Origin: Saccoglossus kowalevskii
Lineage: Eukaryota > Hemichordata > Enteropneusta > Harrimaniidae
Direction: 5' to 3'
Length of the DNA: 64,000 nt
Assembly: GCF_000003605.2 (NCBI RefSeq)
Contig: NW_003106599.1
Span: forward strand, 9,923 to 73,922
Under the pieces are notes generated by a model. That model ran no database searches, was not told the origin of the DNA, and saw only the letters and a list, made by a program, of their open reading frames with translations. A program made the position numbers and the translations under genes. Numbering within the stretch: position 1 is the stretch's first letter; each line of letters begins with the position of its first letter. Below are positions 35,644 to 50,170 of the stretch, one piece after another.

Positions 35644-38600
35644 AAAACGTGTTATACAACAGTGATTAATATTCTATTGTATGTTCCAAAAATAATTGTA
35701 AAAAATATAATATTATTTCTGAGTACTTTAATTTATGGGGATACTTCACTCAAAAGTCGTAATAACGAAATTTCTTTTAGTTTTACCTATTCCTCATGTT
35801 ACGTTGCGAGGATATAGCTAAGTTGAATTCTACTATGCGTAATGTTTTCTGGCAATAGAAGACGTTGGAGAGGCGGGGGGAAATCTACAAGTGTAGTCGC
35901 TTTGCGGCAGTGGAGGGTATTGTATCATTGCTACATTTGGGCAAGGACACATCACCGATGCAGGATGAAGGAAATATAGTGCCTTACAAATAACTTGTTG
36001 ATTTCATGAAGTATTAACACATCGACTTGATTTATAGATGTTATGTTAAAACGTCTTTTTATGTCGCCCTGTGCAAACTGCCGTTACATTTGTCAATGGG
36101 TCTCACTATTGCATGTATTTTTCCCAGTAAACAAATTAAATGGAACAAAAAAAGTGGTGATTGAAATCGAAATAATCATTTAGACTTAAAAAATACATAT
36201 GTGGTATGCAGCTGAAGGAGCCCGCCCTCCTCAAAAACACGTGCATGCGTGAGGCAATATGGTTGTTAGTTTTACAATGGGTTTACAAAACACAATGTAT
36301 ATGCTATGAGTCTCGTTATTAACCGGAAGTATCTTTACCTATGAGGAAAAATAAGCGTTTTTGTTACATGATGGATTGCATATATGATCATTTTCAGTTT
36401 GTCCTTGAGTTAATGAAGGTTGTACGATCCAAATGACCTTGGGGGTATTTTCGCATCCATCCGCATCCGTTTTTTTTTTTTTTTGTGTTTTTTTTTTTTT
36501 TGTTAATTTCATTTCAGTAAGACAAATGCGTTTTTTAACCCCCATTATCGACGCGTGTGTCGCGCAATACTGTATGCTTGATGAATAAAATGTTGTAAGA
36601 GTGTGTATTTTGTAAGTCATTCCAAGTCCATCGCCCCGTGTCAGACAGTTTTTTTTGGTAAGTACAGTGCAATAACTCCCCGCTCGCAAATGTGCAAACA
36701 ATTTGGTCGTGTTTTTGATGGGACTGTGGGTCACATATTACTTTCTCGTCTGCAGTTTAATGTCAGGCTGTTTCCAGTCCATAACGGTGTTATTTATTAC
36801 TATGATGTGGTCTTAACTCTCAGGGTCCGTCACGCGGCCACGTGTCTGGAAATATCCATATACGCCGGTAACCCCCCTCCCCTCCTCGTAAATGCACCCA
36901 TGCTATGTATATACAATGCAGTTCATAAACATGTATATTTACCCACGCTCTTGTTGCAATATGGCGTTATTTTTTTCTCCGTATTGTACGTTCTCTTGTG
37001 CGATTTCCGATTAATGAATTGCCATGGCAACTAAACGCAATACACAATCAAAAATTACTACGTTTTTAACCATATTGTTAGTTTCACAGAAACATGTTTG
37101 GCATGAAAAATGAATAAGCCCCGACAAAAACACCGGTGAGCAATTTGTCATGTGACCACCAGGGGCTGCCAAACGGTAGAAATCTGGCACGCCTTGCATA
37201 TACGCAACTTTCTCTATGGCGGCTTTTTGTCGTTCGTTTTTGGCTTCGTTCCATATTTCTTTGAAATCGTGCAAACAAGTCGGTCATTCATGGCGGACAA
37301 AGTCATCTTTTCTAGTACTAGTAAGTACTGATTTTGATCAAAAAATGAGATATATGTATATATACAGTACTATGAAAAGGCCATGTCGAGTTCTCACATG
37401 ATTAAAACTGGGAGATGTTAATTGCCGATTGTAAAATTTTTCGCAGTTATACACGCGTGTGTAATGTTCGATGATCTTCGTGAGTGCGCCCTCAATCGGT
37501 CACTTTCGATGGCTGTAAATAGGCTTCGGATGTCTTCATTTGTTTTTTTGTTTTTATGGTAATGGCAATATTTTTATTTCATTTCTCCTGATCGATGGCA
37601 GAAATATTCTTGGCTAATTTGGAGTGTGCCTGAAGCGAAGGGCCTTTAGGAATCGACGATGGCATTAACGAGACCGTGACCATACTCGTGTGCTTTTTTG
37701 TGTTCGAATGTTTTGTTTTCACCGTGAGCGAATTTACCATACTTAAGATCCAAATGACAAATTTGTTTCAAAGAGTTGCCAAGCAACGAATCGCGTTTAC
37801 ATGAATCAGGCATTTATCCATGTTTTCCACATTTTCCCTCAATAAATGAACACTTTTCGTGGCATGCATTACCCTTATCCTGCAAGTCGACAATATTATA
37901 CAGGCAAGCCTCGATTGAGCAGGTATGAGCATTGTATATCAGCGTAAGCAATAAAAAAAAGTCTTTCCCGTTTGCCGCTCCAATCGCCATTTCAAGGTTA
38001 CTCGTGACGTCAACTCCGCCATCTTGCCGAGATGCCGGAGTTGGTCAGTTTCACTATGAGCGGCTAACATCTGAAGCTCATTGGAGCCAACGGGACTTTG
38101 ACAAACCGCCGCCGTTAGACTCCAAGGAATCCTTGCCGAATACCACTTGAAAAGGAGAGTTCGCCAGTGCGTCGATTTATGCCCTTTTTATGCCCCTTCT
38201 GTCAACTATAAAATATTTCACAACTGGGTGAACAGAAAACTCGCCGTTTACGAGAGAAAATACGTGCGCGTTTATTTCTCTGTCAGTGGAGTAACTAAAT
38301 ATCGAACTATTGTGTCCATATTCATGTTTATGTTCCATACTCAACTATAAAACGCGGACAGGCAAATTTGAACATGTAAGCCATGCGTTGTGATCGATAT
38401 TTGAAGCAAACAAGCGTAAAAAAGAAAAAAAAAAGTAAATTAGCACCAAGTATTATTCGGCCATTGGCCCAGTTCACAACTTTAAGCGATGGGGAACTTG
38501 TAGAGACAACTTCTTTTTCGACTTATTATTAACTGATCAGTTTGAAGTGACAGTGATTCCTCATCAATTGACACCGTCTTTTGTCTGGATGTTCACACCT

Positions 38601-41600
38601 ACGTACACTGTCGGGCCGAAATACCCTCCCCTTTTGTAACGTCGAACTGCTGCCCGACTCGAATTATAGTAGACGGTGTATTAAATTAAACACACAATTA
38701 AACCAGCGTGGCACATTTCACCGAGTTTACTGCATCGCAAATACAAAAAAAAATGATTTGCGACCGAAATGTACACAGGTCTCGTGTCCCTTGATTTTGT
38801 TGTGGCTCGCATAGCCAATTCCTTCCCTGATGGCGCCCAGTACGTCCACGCCGCAAGGAGGCGAGAAGGATATTTTACATGAAGTCTTGTGCGCTTACTA
38901 AGCATGCAAAAATATAATGCGAGTTGCATTTGATTTAGAAATTTGTAATCTGTGGAAAAAAAAAATGTCTCCGACATACGGCATGGTCCGATTATTCGTC
39001 TGTGAACGCCTTTTGAAGGCGGTTTACGACAACCAATGTTAACATATGACATACGTTTAAGGCTGCATGTCGCAATTTTGTTTTTTCGTGTAGTAACTGG
39101 TCAGACGACAAGACTGCTTAGTGCGTGCATGTTTGTTGGTTGGCAGAGGGACGAGTCTTAAACCGTTAGATGTCATCGCATTGTGTGAACTGATAGGGGT
39201 GTGATCCATGCGTTGACAGTGATATATTGGACAACCTTTTGTTTTTGTTTCGCCTCGACGATTTTCTCCTTCATCCAAGACTTGCTTAACCGACGACTAC
39301 ACAGTGCGCAGACGACACCATAGCTGAGTCAGTCCCATGCTTTAACGCACGCGGCTTATTTTAAGTGTTTAAAGGCTGATTCGGGAGGCGACGTGTTTCT
39401 ATAGAAACCAGGTAGGAACCCCGCCGTGTCAGTGCACATAAGGACAGGTATGTCAGTATTTTTTCACGCTGTTTTTTACGTTCGTCGGGGTAGCTTGATA
39501 GTAGCTATTACTCGTTTTTTTTTATTTTCACGACTTGCAACCTATGTGATAGGGCGCTTGCCTGTCGAAGTCGTAACGTTTTATTTAGGACATTAATAAT
39601 TACGTTAAGTCGAGAAGTTGAATCAGCGTCCCGTTCATATTTACTCCCACATCAATGAATTATGTTACATATTTGAAAGAGGAGGTGTGGGGACTACCGA
39701 TTAAGTGAATATGAATTCTAAATTTAACGGCTGTGACATTTTTGTCGGCAGGGTTCACTGATTACACGGTGTGTTACGTTAATTTTATAACTCAATAAAC
39801 GGGACGTTTTCCCGTTGTTGTTTTTTTTTATTATTTTCTTGGGAGGTTGGACCTCATTAAAAATGTCACAGACAAGAACTTGTCTATTATTTTGTGTACG
39901 ATTTTCATGGTTATCGGAATTATATTTGTCAACTTTTTTTCACACCCAGTATCGCGAGTTTGGCTACAGTACTCGCCGTCGCTACATTCTCGAAAATATG
40001 TGTTCAAGAAAGGTCATTTTAGTTCGTTCCATTCGATTGCTTCGGGTATGTTAGTGTTGTTTATACAGTCGATTTTTCTTCAAATGTTTGAATGTGGGGG
40101 TCGGTTATTGTTGGCACGTACGATATTGGCAAGTCAATCGTCGCATATTTGAATTCGATTGTGTGATTGTTGTGTAACTAGTGGCGTGCATATCCAGGCC
40201 GTAAGTACCGTCCGTCCGTGAGTGTTACACACGTGCCTCTAGATGAGGGGATTACGCAGCGGCCATTTGAAGTTACCATGTACCGTATATGTAGCGGTGC
40301 CAGCTGCAATGATGTACATAATAACCGTGCGGGTTCGCAGCTAATATAACTAATTTGACTGTTTGAACGTCCGCCATGATGAATTTGGTGTATTCTATTG
40401 GAAAAAGCCTGAAACAGTAAATAGTCAGTGACTGCGACCATGCAGCGTTTCGACTCACTGAGTCCGTATTCTTCGAGAAAGATAAATTTGTTGTGGGAGG
40501 ACCGGCCACATTCAGTCCGTTGTTACTGCAGATAAACGTGTTCTGTCCTGTTTCTTTCCCTATTTTTTTCTACAGCCAACTTATGTACAGTTTTTTTCTT
40601 TGCTCGTTCGAATTTGATGGAGCGTTCTACTTGCCCTCGGTGAATACCTTTGTCGAGGCAAAGTCACACGATAGTACCAGAAGCGATCGAGGCAACGTGT
40701 GACCCCTGACACGAATTCAAAACTGGGCGTCTGGTACAGGGAATTGGGTTAATAACAATATTAGTGTTATTACGGGTATAGATAAATCTACGAAAATCTG
40801 TAATATATAGTTTACATCCATGCAACAGTCAATTGATATATGTCCGAATACAGCGACCCGTAGCCCTGGGCTGTAGGTCCATGGTGCAGAGACACCGGTC
40901 GATGCGTCATAAAATTCGCTCAATCGGGACGTACTCAAACAAATACGACTATATTTTCAAAGTAATAAAAAGTTATCATCTAGTGTGTGTATTTAGCCAA
41001 TAACAATAAATCCATTAAATTTACACCGATATTCTATTTTTGTTTTCTGTGTATTTTGAAAAGTTGTATAACTTCAACAATGCCAATGTTGTTCAGTGAT
41101 TAGTTGTTACGTTTCGGTTTTTAATTTTAGCCAACTTTCGAGTTTGAACATCCGACACTCGGGGCGCTCACGATACAAATATTTTATTGGTGTAACTGTT
41201 CTGGGTCAGTGCACCATGGCAACTGCGTCCCTTGCGACATCTGCGTGCACCTCCGTCGATATACTTGTGTTGTTTGGGCCCCGAAAGTCATTCGTGACAA
41301 GTACGGTTTCTCTGACGGACATATTTTGGCAGAGCGAGTCCAAATTAGTTCAGTTTGATATTTTGTACTCTGAATCTTTCCGCCTAAGAGCCGGAAACAG
41401 ACAGGGGTAAGTCCATTTTTTTCTTATTCCGACGTGGACCAGTAAACCCCGTCCATGATTTCAGGACCGTTACCAGTGTATATTCGGTAATGCTGGTCTT
41501 TCATGCAATCGCAAACGCCCCGCCACAAACGCGGAGAACCAGCATGGTGGACTCCCATTGCAGCAATAAAATCGGCGAGCAAGCATGAAATCAACAACTT

Positions 41601-42890
41601 GACGAGTTAGTTAAACATTAACACAAAACGTGTTGAGTGGATACAGATACAAATTGTTGTTATTTCAGCATCCGGTCTGAGCTTCCGTTTACTTCCACTC
41701 CAAACGACATCAGTTCGGGCTGTTCTTATTGGAGTAAACATTGAAGGAACTAGACAGGTTTCAGTTTATCCAAACTTTCAATTCAAATGTTCAATTTACC
41801 TGACCACTTTACACTAAGTAGCAGACCTCAACTCCCGCGAGACCACTCCGGACACCCAATCTATTAATATTTTACGGTCAAGTTACGAGTAGTATTAATC
41901 ACCCTTTAAATACGCAAGTTAAAGTGAGACACTATTAATATTTATTTGAATATCCGGGCGTTGAACTTCAATTGAGAGAGTGGTCTACCTTCTTTTTTTT
42001 GGGGGGGGGGGGTATTTTACCAATATTAGCTTGGCAGTATGTATAATGTTATATGCAAATTTCTTGAATCCAAATATATGTCAGCAGTGAGGACAATGAA
42101 TCTATAACAGTACTATGATCAAAATGTAATTTTAATGTGACGTTTTGATAGTCTTCTCACATATATGAGTGAAAAACACTCGACCCCCAAACCGAAGCAT
42201 GGAAAGCATTATGGACCATGTGTAGGGTTCCCCAAAGTTGTACATTTCGGCTTCTTAAAATCAAAACGACTCGCCCAAAACTACAGCTTTCATATGTATT
42301 GATCGCATAAATCGAGTTTCCAGATAGATAAAAAAAAAACTTTTTCATTCACAATATCGGCAAGTTAGTAACAAGACTGTTCCATTCAGCTTTTCAAAAC
42401 TCTAAATGCAGACAAGTCGCGCGTCACATCCAAATTCGGTTCCATCAAAGCGTTGTTTGAAACAAAACTTTCACGCGTTTCTTGCAAATAATCCCCGCGT
42501 ATATTACCTATTGTGTTGTTAAAAAATATCCGGTTCGTTTCGATGAGACAATGGAACAAACGGAAAACAAGGAAGCCGACATATTGGTTCGCATTCACGT
42601 TGGTGTTCGATGCGTTAATTGGAACTCTCCGGGGTGTATTTAATTACCAATCACAGGGCAAGTTTGTCTCATTTGTTTCTGTTCACCGATTCAAGTTAAT
42701 AGCTCACATTCCTCACAAATTAAGACGATACTCTGCAAGGAACAATTGCGTTGTTTTTGACACCTCTTAATAAGGAGATAAATGAACGAACGATACGCAT
42801 GCGCAGAGAAATTAAACAGCAACTCTTTAAAAAAATCAAGAACTCGCGACACTTAGTCTTTGAACGATGTGAATTTACCTATTTTGTTGA

Positions 42891-42929
42891 TGACGTCATT
42901 GGTAACATTCAGAGAGTATACTGACGTCA
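42891..42929. promoter_or_regulatory. Paired CRE palindromes with CCAAT
   Basis: TGACGTCA occurs at 42891-42898 and 42922-42929, three helical turns apart (31 bp), and ATTGG overlaps the end of the first. CREB/ATF-type factors bind this palindrome, and CRE plus CCAAT pairing is common in promoters. MITE family B copy 2 begins 70 bp downstream. Confidence 0.4.
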
Positions 42930-43001
42930 TAGGTATGTCTAAAAAGAAAAAAAACTTGTTGTTTCAGAATGATTTTAATAAAAGTTTTCATAAAAAGTTG
43001 A

Positions 43002-43218
43002 TAGTATACTTAGCTAGCTAGTCTTATTAGCTAGCATGTTATTTTAGCTAATTTAGCTAATCCGTAATTTAGCTAATTCAAGATGTCGCTCATTTAACAG
43101 AAAGTATATTCTCACAGGGAGATAGTGAATACTTTAGCTAAATTAAGATTCTGTTAATTCATGCCAAGAGTCAAATCCGCTAAAATTACATGCAGCTATT
43201 TCAACGTAGTCTACAGTA
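43002..43218 (+). mobile_element. MITE family B, copy 2
   Basis: This copy is in reverse orientation to the one at 8586-8755. It shares the TTAGCTAA-rich start, CTCACAGGGAGATAGT, ATTCTGTTAATTCATGCC and the right end TTTCAACGTAGTCTACAGTA. The left terminal repeat is poorly preserved and the left part contains extra TAGCTAGC and TTTAGCTAA sequence, so the left boundary is approximate. Confidence 0.7.
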
Positions 43219-46200
43219 TTACATTGTTGCACTTATTGCTATGCACGGAGGTTGGGTTGCCGCAATCCGTCCCTCTGTGAATCGTGAAAATACAATATGG
43301 CCGATGGACGCATGGACGGTCGTTAACGGGATGAGATGTTTTTACCTACGGAGTGATACAAGTTACCGAAATATATGGGATATGGAATGACTATTAAGAA
43401 ACCTAATTGAACACACACAAAACTGGCAAAGCACTGATTTGACAATCCACATTCATCAGAATTTTTGGAAGCAACGAATTACTTGTCGTCCAATAACGGT
43501 TTCTGGCGCAACGCACAGTATTTACCGTTTACGACGATACGGTATACAGCTCGGTTATTTGTCGGGCGTCGTCTTTAATTTCGCATGTTCCGTTGACAAC
43601 TAAATGCGACAAATCACCGCTACAGACTGACTCGATATCAACTATCAAATAGTAGAAAATATAATTTGGCGAAAAAATTTATACTCTGTTCGCGGTATAT
43701 TAAAAAGCAAAAAAAATGAAGCAAAGCAGAAAAAAAAACTTTTTTTTCTGATAAACCACATTACTGAAAGCATAGTAATATTTTTTCCACTCTGACCCTA
43801 ACTTAGGGCGATCAGTGACTGATAAAAAAGTTACGATCACGTGATATTCTACTTTTTTTTCGCTTTACCGATGTGAAAACAGATAAGAGAGCTCGCCATC
43901 GCCCCCCTCGACATGATTACAATCCGCATTGCGTATTCATAAGCCAATGTAATTATTCCGCCAACTACAGTGTTATAAAAACAGATTGTCATTTCTGTCT
44001 CATCGTGTGAGCGCAGAACATACCACCGATGAATTATTACATGTGAGGTGGCGTCCACACTTTTTCTGGCGTCTGGGTGATGAGCGTTTTCGGTTTTGAA
44101 TATTAGATGATCCTTTCGAAACGTGTCTATCGGTTAAATTTATGTATCTAGATATTGCGATAAGATGTGTGCCTTGGTAAGTTCGGACAAATTCTGGTAA
44201 TACAAATAAGCGAAAAATTGTCAGCATTTGAAAATACAACATTATTGGTAATCATTTAACTTCAACGTCACATAAGGAATATTTCTGAATTTCTCTTCAT
44301 GGGAAAACTGCTTCGATTCGTTCTTAAAATTAAGATGGTATATTTGTTTAGCGCACATGCCTTCCCTTGTCCTCGGAGGACGTTGAACGAAAGAAAGTGG
44401 CGTTAGTCATTGTAATAATTTGGATGTCTAATAAAACAATTGTCCATTGTCGTTTGCATGCCATTAATTTAACTAAACAATAGTCTAATGTGATTGGATA
44501 TTATTTTGGGATGAAATCGAGTATGACAAGTCCTCTATGGAAATTGATAGTATTGAACAAAAGATGTATTGTTTCAGCGGAAACGAGTTTCTTGTAACAA
44601 CTTAATTGCCTGGGGACTCACACCTTCAACCGAGCTGGGAGATGGACGCCGGTTGTTCGTACAGTCAGCCATTACTGATTTAAGACGTCATTTAGCAGAA
44701 AGTTAATAGATGCGACCACGTGTTTTGTAGTGGGAGATGACATTGACTGCTCCGTGGGGAGAGAGGTATTACGGCAGAAATGCGACGCAACACTATTGGT
44801 TTACTCAGCCCATATGTTATGCATACTCACTCGCGTTAATTCCGAAATCAGCAGAGGGGAAAACGGTGATTGCATAATCGTTTAAGTTGGATCCTGACCC
44901 GGTTGCCGTGGGGGAAATTGCGGCGCCACGTGTGTCATAATACCGGACGTGTTTACGTGATAGTAGTTTTTCTTAGAGCCATGGTACTATGATGTCGATT
45001 CGTATTTGAAAATTGGAACATTTGAACTGTATGTTACTCCAAGCTTTATTAGATATTGTTCGATGTTGACAGAGCTGAATTTACATTATACTGAGCTTTT
45101 ACATTTCATGCCTTGCTCAAAGGGTCCCCGTCACGGTGCACGTGGTTGCTGCTGCCAGAGATAGTTGACCTGCCTGGTCGCCATGTCCCATCACATACCA
45201 CTCGTACCATCAAACACCCTATGGTCTACGCATAGTGCATTCCGACAACGTTCTCACCCGACCAAAATATACTTAAAATATACTCGAAGTAATCTCCCGA
45301 CACTGGGTAAATCTCTACGGAAAACTCAAATTTACTCGGGGGAGGGGGGCTAAACAAGACAAATACGATATAGCGCCACATTCGTCGCGCCGCGGTTCCA
45401 GTCTCGTGTATAGAAACTACGTGTATGTGATTTTACACGCGTTTATATATTAATAGGCTGCGTGGGTCGCACGTCGAACACGACGAGATGCGTTTGAACT
45501 CATACGGGTTTCACAGTGGTACGTTTGGCGCGGCGCGGTAGTATCACCTCTATCAGCACATAGGCGAGACCTTATGAAAATCGTCTAGCCCGCCGTAAAC
45601 TTTGGTGGGATATAGTTCGGAGAGGATGGATATTTTAACACTTATCACATCCCGGCATGTCACGTGTTTATATAAACCTTATTATCGCCATTGTGTATAA
45701 TGCACGTTGTACATGCCATTCGAATTTATTACGCCACCGTGATTATTCAAGATGAGGCATTGCTGATCAATCCTCATGAAAAGAATACTCATATTTTTGC
45801 CAATTGTTTTTGCTACAGTCGTTAAACCGCGCACTGTTATATTATTTATGAAATAGACGGTAGTGACGCCGCGATTTCGTGACAAATGTCTGAAAAATCA
45901 GATCGAGATGTCAAACCTCAGCATACGGTGGTAATTGCTTTGTGTGTGTGTGTGTGCCTGTATACTTCCCCTCACTAAATTGTCAAGAGTAGCCAAGCTA
46001 CACTGAATACGTATCAATGTTTCCACTGGGTACACGCTGTGTGCAAAATCCGGGACAGTCTTTAGGCTTCTTGGTGCAACGGAGATCGCCAGGAAAGAAC
46101 AGGATGGGATGATCTGGACCACGCGTGTATGAGCCCTGTGATCCGGAATCACTGTATATAGATCAAACCCTGGAAAGATTACGTGAATAGGGCGTTTATA

Positions 46201-49200
46201 ATTAATACACGTGTTTAACACTCGGTGGGTTACAACGTTCCAAGTGCCCCCAGTAACATCATTGGGCTGACATGAGATTATCTCGATGTGTCCATGGAAG
46301 ACATATCCTCCATGTGATGTGGCTCTAAATCGATATCACAAGTCTGGAACACGTGACGAAGGAGACATTCTACGAAGAGTCACGGGAGAGTACGAGATGA
46401 CAATTTACCTCGCCCCTTTTGAAGCGACTGTGATCAGGCATAGTATTGATCTAACGAGCTTTCTAAAACTAGCGAACATTTTCTATCGTGCATAAATTTG
46501 CTAAATACAAAGTGGAGCGGATCCTAATATTTTGTGATCGACGCGAACTTGGGAAACAACGCCACCATCGGCATTCGTCGATGAGATGTCATATTGTTGT
46601 CGTCTTCGTGCGAAAAGAAAAAAGAGCAAAGATGATGCTCTCACATGAACTTGAAAAATCACCGTCTTCTGAAATATATCCGTTAAATAAACACACACGC
46701 ACGTAAAAACAATATAACAGCGTGTCGATTAGATAACAGACAAAAATATATAAAAAGAAATGTATAATGGAATCTAGGCTATCTTACTAATAACTACGCG
46801 ATAGTTTTGAACCATTCCCGGCATTTCTAGAGAGTTTATTGCCGTCGGCGACCTTCGACAAAGAACGGTTAAGCCCATAGCGCACGTGCGCGGCGTGTTA
46901 ATTGCGACTTGGGTTGTTTACTAATTCTAAAAAGGGATAACATGTGTCAAAGTCATTGTCACGATGAGACTAATTACTTCACACACAGTGATATCCATGG
47001 GCACGTTTGTACTACACCGTGCGTGGATTATTTCCACACTTTGCTTCGAAGGACACAAATTGATTATCAACGCCCCGTTTTACAGAATCGTTTTTTTTTT
47101 CTCCAACATCAATGTCGGAAATTTCTTCAACCGTCTTTATTTTAAATATTTTCCTCTGGCTTAAAAATCGGGAAAGGGAGCATTTGTGAAATGTCTGTTT
47201 TGAACGAAATAACATTAAATTTGAAAAAATATAACTGTGTACAGATAGTTGTGACGGAATGTATTGATGGGTATATTATATATTTTATTTGAAATACATA
47301 TCACTTTTCTGAGCCGCCGTTGTCACATTTCACAATAGCAACGAAACCTGCGCTGAGTTATCTCTACATTTATAATCGGTTAGAAATCTTCCTATCTTCC
47401 CTATCCACTGTCTAGCTACTCTGTTGGCAAAAGATAAATAACGAACCTGTTATTTTAGAAGCCGGATAGCTCGGAGTACAATTCTAAAAATACGAAGCCA
47501 TCGGGTCTGTCTGTGATGTTAGTCCAAACGGTGTATCAAGTTTAAGTACACACTTATGCAGTCTACTTTATAAACACAGAAGGTAATTTCGATTTTTGAG
47601 GGAAAAAAAACAATAGATATATGGATTGAGAATACGGGAAAACTAGACGATGGATTTAAAAATCTTTGTAAATATTATTTTTTTAACATCATAATGTAAT
47701 TGATCCCTTTAAGTGTTATTATATCACACGTCATTTTTTCATGCTAGAAGTTAGTAATTACGACTGTTTTTCAAAACGTCTTGTATCAAGCGAGCATTCT
47801 TACAATATGGTCGCTGTAATAGGGCCTTTTTCAATTACAGACTATTATATCGGGGTCGACCGTCGAGTGCAACATCTTGCCTTGTTGCGATGTGTTTCCG
47901 CAGTCCGACGGACAACAACACTATTTTAAACCCCTACTACTTTACAATTACCTACAAAGCAACATTGTAAACACACTAACACTTTCTATACTATCTTGTC
48001 CGCCCTGGGCGATGAAAACAAGTCAATTTCCGAGTCGTTTCTCGATCTGAATCCGCCTTTTCTCAGACTCGTTTAGTTGGATTGATACAACAGATTTGTT
48101 GCGTAGTAGTTCATTACATATGAAGCATGTTAAATAATAAACTATTTTAAATTAAACTTCACCAAGCGTTGGTCAATTTGCGTAAGGTCCACGACACGTC
48201 ATAACACGTGGCTCGGCATCTACGGGACCCAAAGCTTTGTTTGCCACATAGCGCTCCCAAAAACCTGTCGTTTTGGTGAAATGAATTATATTTTTATAAC
48301 TTAATATTGACTGTAATAACCAACGTAAAAGGGATCCCAGACCAAGCTGTTCGCAATCTGGTGCACAAAAATCAATAAGTAGTCGTAAAACCAATCTTTC
48401 GCGGCTGCGTGACAAACCTCATAGCTAACACTTCACTTATAGCTACAAACAATCCACGGTAAACAATAAAACGTGTTACATGTAAACCTGTGTTTGGTTT
48501 GCAATAAAATCTCGACAGCTTATTAGGGGGGAAGTGTCACCAGAATCAGTGTTATGAAAGCCGGTAACACCACCCTTCCTTCTCCGCCGACCACCGCCAC
48601 CCGAACCAGACCACCCCAAGCATTAAAACTGAGTGTTTCTCCGATATAGACACCCGCTCTCCTGTCGAACCATACCAACATATATACTGTATTTAAAAAA
48701 AAAAAAAAAAAACAATAACAAGAAAACGTACACATATGATCAACTCAGACCATTTATATATTTATAATGTTCACAATGTTAACCCTTTTTTAATATTTAA
48801 TATAAATTAAACTGCGTGAATTATTTTGCGTTGGCTTGGGATAATCTAAGGACGAGGCGTTACGAGCAGTTTGTGGTAAAGCGACCACTATCGGGCAAAC
48901 GCAGAAATTTTTTTTTTCTCGTTCAAATACTGAAAACATTGCGATTCAAAGCATGTGAGAAAGTTATTTCATATTCATGTTTATAGTTGGAATTTCTACT
49001 ACAGGTTGGATAAGTTAACGAAAAGGCGTTTTATGTATGTATTGTGTGCGCGCAGCTAAGTGAACATTCTCGTGACTGCGCCGCCATAGGACCATTATGT
49101 GCACATTTCATCAACGCACATTGAATATACATGGCGGTGAGGAAATAATAGGAATTCAGTGATCGACCATTTATTATGTTAAAAGAAACCTCGGGTTGAA

Positions 49201-49610
49201 GTTCACATGCATTTTCTAAATGATTAGTAGCTGGTACGTTCATTCACTTGTTGAATATTTCTAGTGAGCGGCCACTGGAACCGATTGACTTGGATGCATG
49301 TTGTACTTTTAACTTGTCGACCGGAGAGTTTGCATTTCTAAGCGTAGTCTTAATAGTTAGTGCGCAGAAGGATGCGATGACGAATCGTTCTGGGTTGTTA
49401 TAGGCAAACGCAGTGTCTCAGTACGTTTCCGTTACGTTTGATTCCGTCACGGCGAATATCGACGGTATGTGGGTGTTGTTGTTTTTTGTATCGTAACGTG
49501 ACCGTACTATGTGCTAACGTGAACAGATTTTAACAAATAGTTTAGTTGGTCGAGCTTTTTTTATTTTTCGACGGTAATAAATTCAACTTGAATTTCACTG
49601 AATTCCAGAG
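43219..49610. other. Intergenic domain upstream of hox9/10
   Basis: No supported gene. Many CACGTG boxes occur (for example near 43838, 44718, 44930, 45138, 45660, 46208, 46349, 46880 and 48204), with ATGGCGG-type motifs at 49081 and 49131. A CG-rich patch near 45390-45540 shares the string ATTTTACACGCGTT with MITE family A but lacks its ends. There is a poly-A run near 48691-48711 and a short (GT)n near 45942. Confidence 0.5.
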
Positions 49611-49646
49611 CACGTGTACAATCGATTGTGATTCTAGCGAGCCAAT
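49611..49646 (+). promoter_or_regulatory. E-box and CCAAT box upstream of hox9/10
   Basis: CACGTG at 49611-49616 and CCAAT at 49642-49646 lie about 600 bp before the hox9/10 start codon, echoing the arrangement upstream of hox11/13a with wider spacing. A second inverted CCAAT (ATTGG, 50116-50120, preceded by ACGTG) is only 130 bp from the start codon. One or both may be core-promoter elements. Confidence 0.4.
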
Positions 49647-50154
49647 CACCACGATTAGGCGCGCAATTGAAAATTACGTACGCCACGTTGAAAACAAAAT
49701 GCGGTGACTTTCCCTACCTTATGAGATGATCCACAGTATTCGGAGAACGCGGACAAAGGCCGTATTTTCCACAGGAGCCCACGTTCATATGCGGGCACGG
49801 AGACGACTGTCCCATGTAACGGTCTATAAGCGATGTTATAAGAGGCAACAAAATCAAACAGTGACTTGCTCGTCGCTACTAAATCTCCGATTGATCGTTA
49901 TTTTTTACAGAAATACTAGTCTTTATTCATCCAAAACGGCGAGCGTTTATTAATGTATCATAAAATGCTAGGGAAGTGTTCGCAGTTAACGTTATCGAGA
50001 GGGAAAAAGTGTCGAAATTTACGACTACAGAAAATACGCGTTACGACGGAACCCGGGATTCATTATTGATATGGGTGGCGACCGTGGGAAATTTATCATT
50101 GACACAAGCGACGTGATTGGTTCGTCATTGACTCTGACAATTTCTACCCTTTTC

Positions 50155-50170
50155 TTTTATGCTAATTAGG
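50155..50170 (+). promoter_or_regulatory. Cdx/Hox-type and octamer-like site before hox9/10
   Basis: TTTTATGCTAATTAGG combines a TTTTATG motif (posterior Hox/Cdx type), an octamer-like ATGCTAAT and a TAATTA homeodomain core, 78 bp before the start codon. TTTTATCAC follows at about 50181. This is compatible with auto- or cross-regulation by Hox, Cdx or POU proteins. Confidence 0.35.

Larger units (their letters stand above)
33150..42890. other. Intergenic domain, right-centre part
   Basis: No supported gene. Overlapping short frames on both strands lack recognisable domains. This part is richer in CpG-containing motifs than most of the window: TGACGTCA at 33911, 35410, 35626 and 38005, ATGGCGG-type motifs at 37216, 37290, 38016 and 40371, and several CCAAT and CACGTG boxes. 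It also contains long T runs (36468-36501) and a T-run/G-run junction near 41992-42012. This pattern suggests regulatory DNA. Confidence 0.5.

Noticed and set aside
39550-39580. tRNA-like D-arm string (GATAGGGCGCTTGCCT)
   Set aside because: No B box or closing acceptor stem follows. Similar fragments near 6750, 34890 and 53850 are also incomplete.
41096-41410. 104-codon frame ending near a GGTAAGT donor-like site
   Set aside because: No recognisable domain, no partner exon in phase, and a donor-like site this common is weak evidence alone.
45372-45541. CG-rich block as a further copy of MITE family A
   Set aside because: It shares only ATTTTACACGCGTT and general CG content; terminal repeats and TTAA borders are missing.
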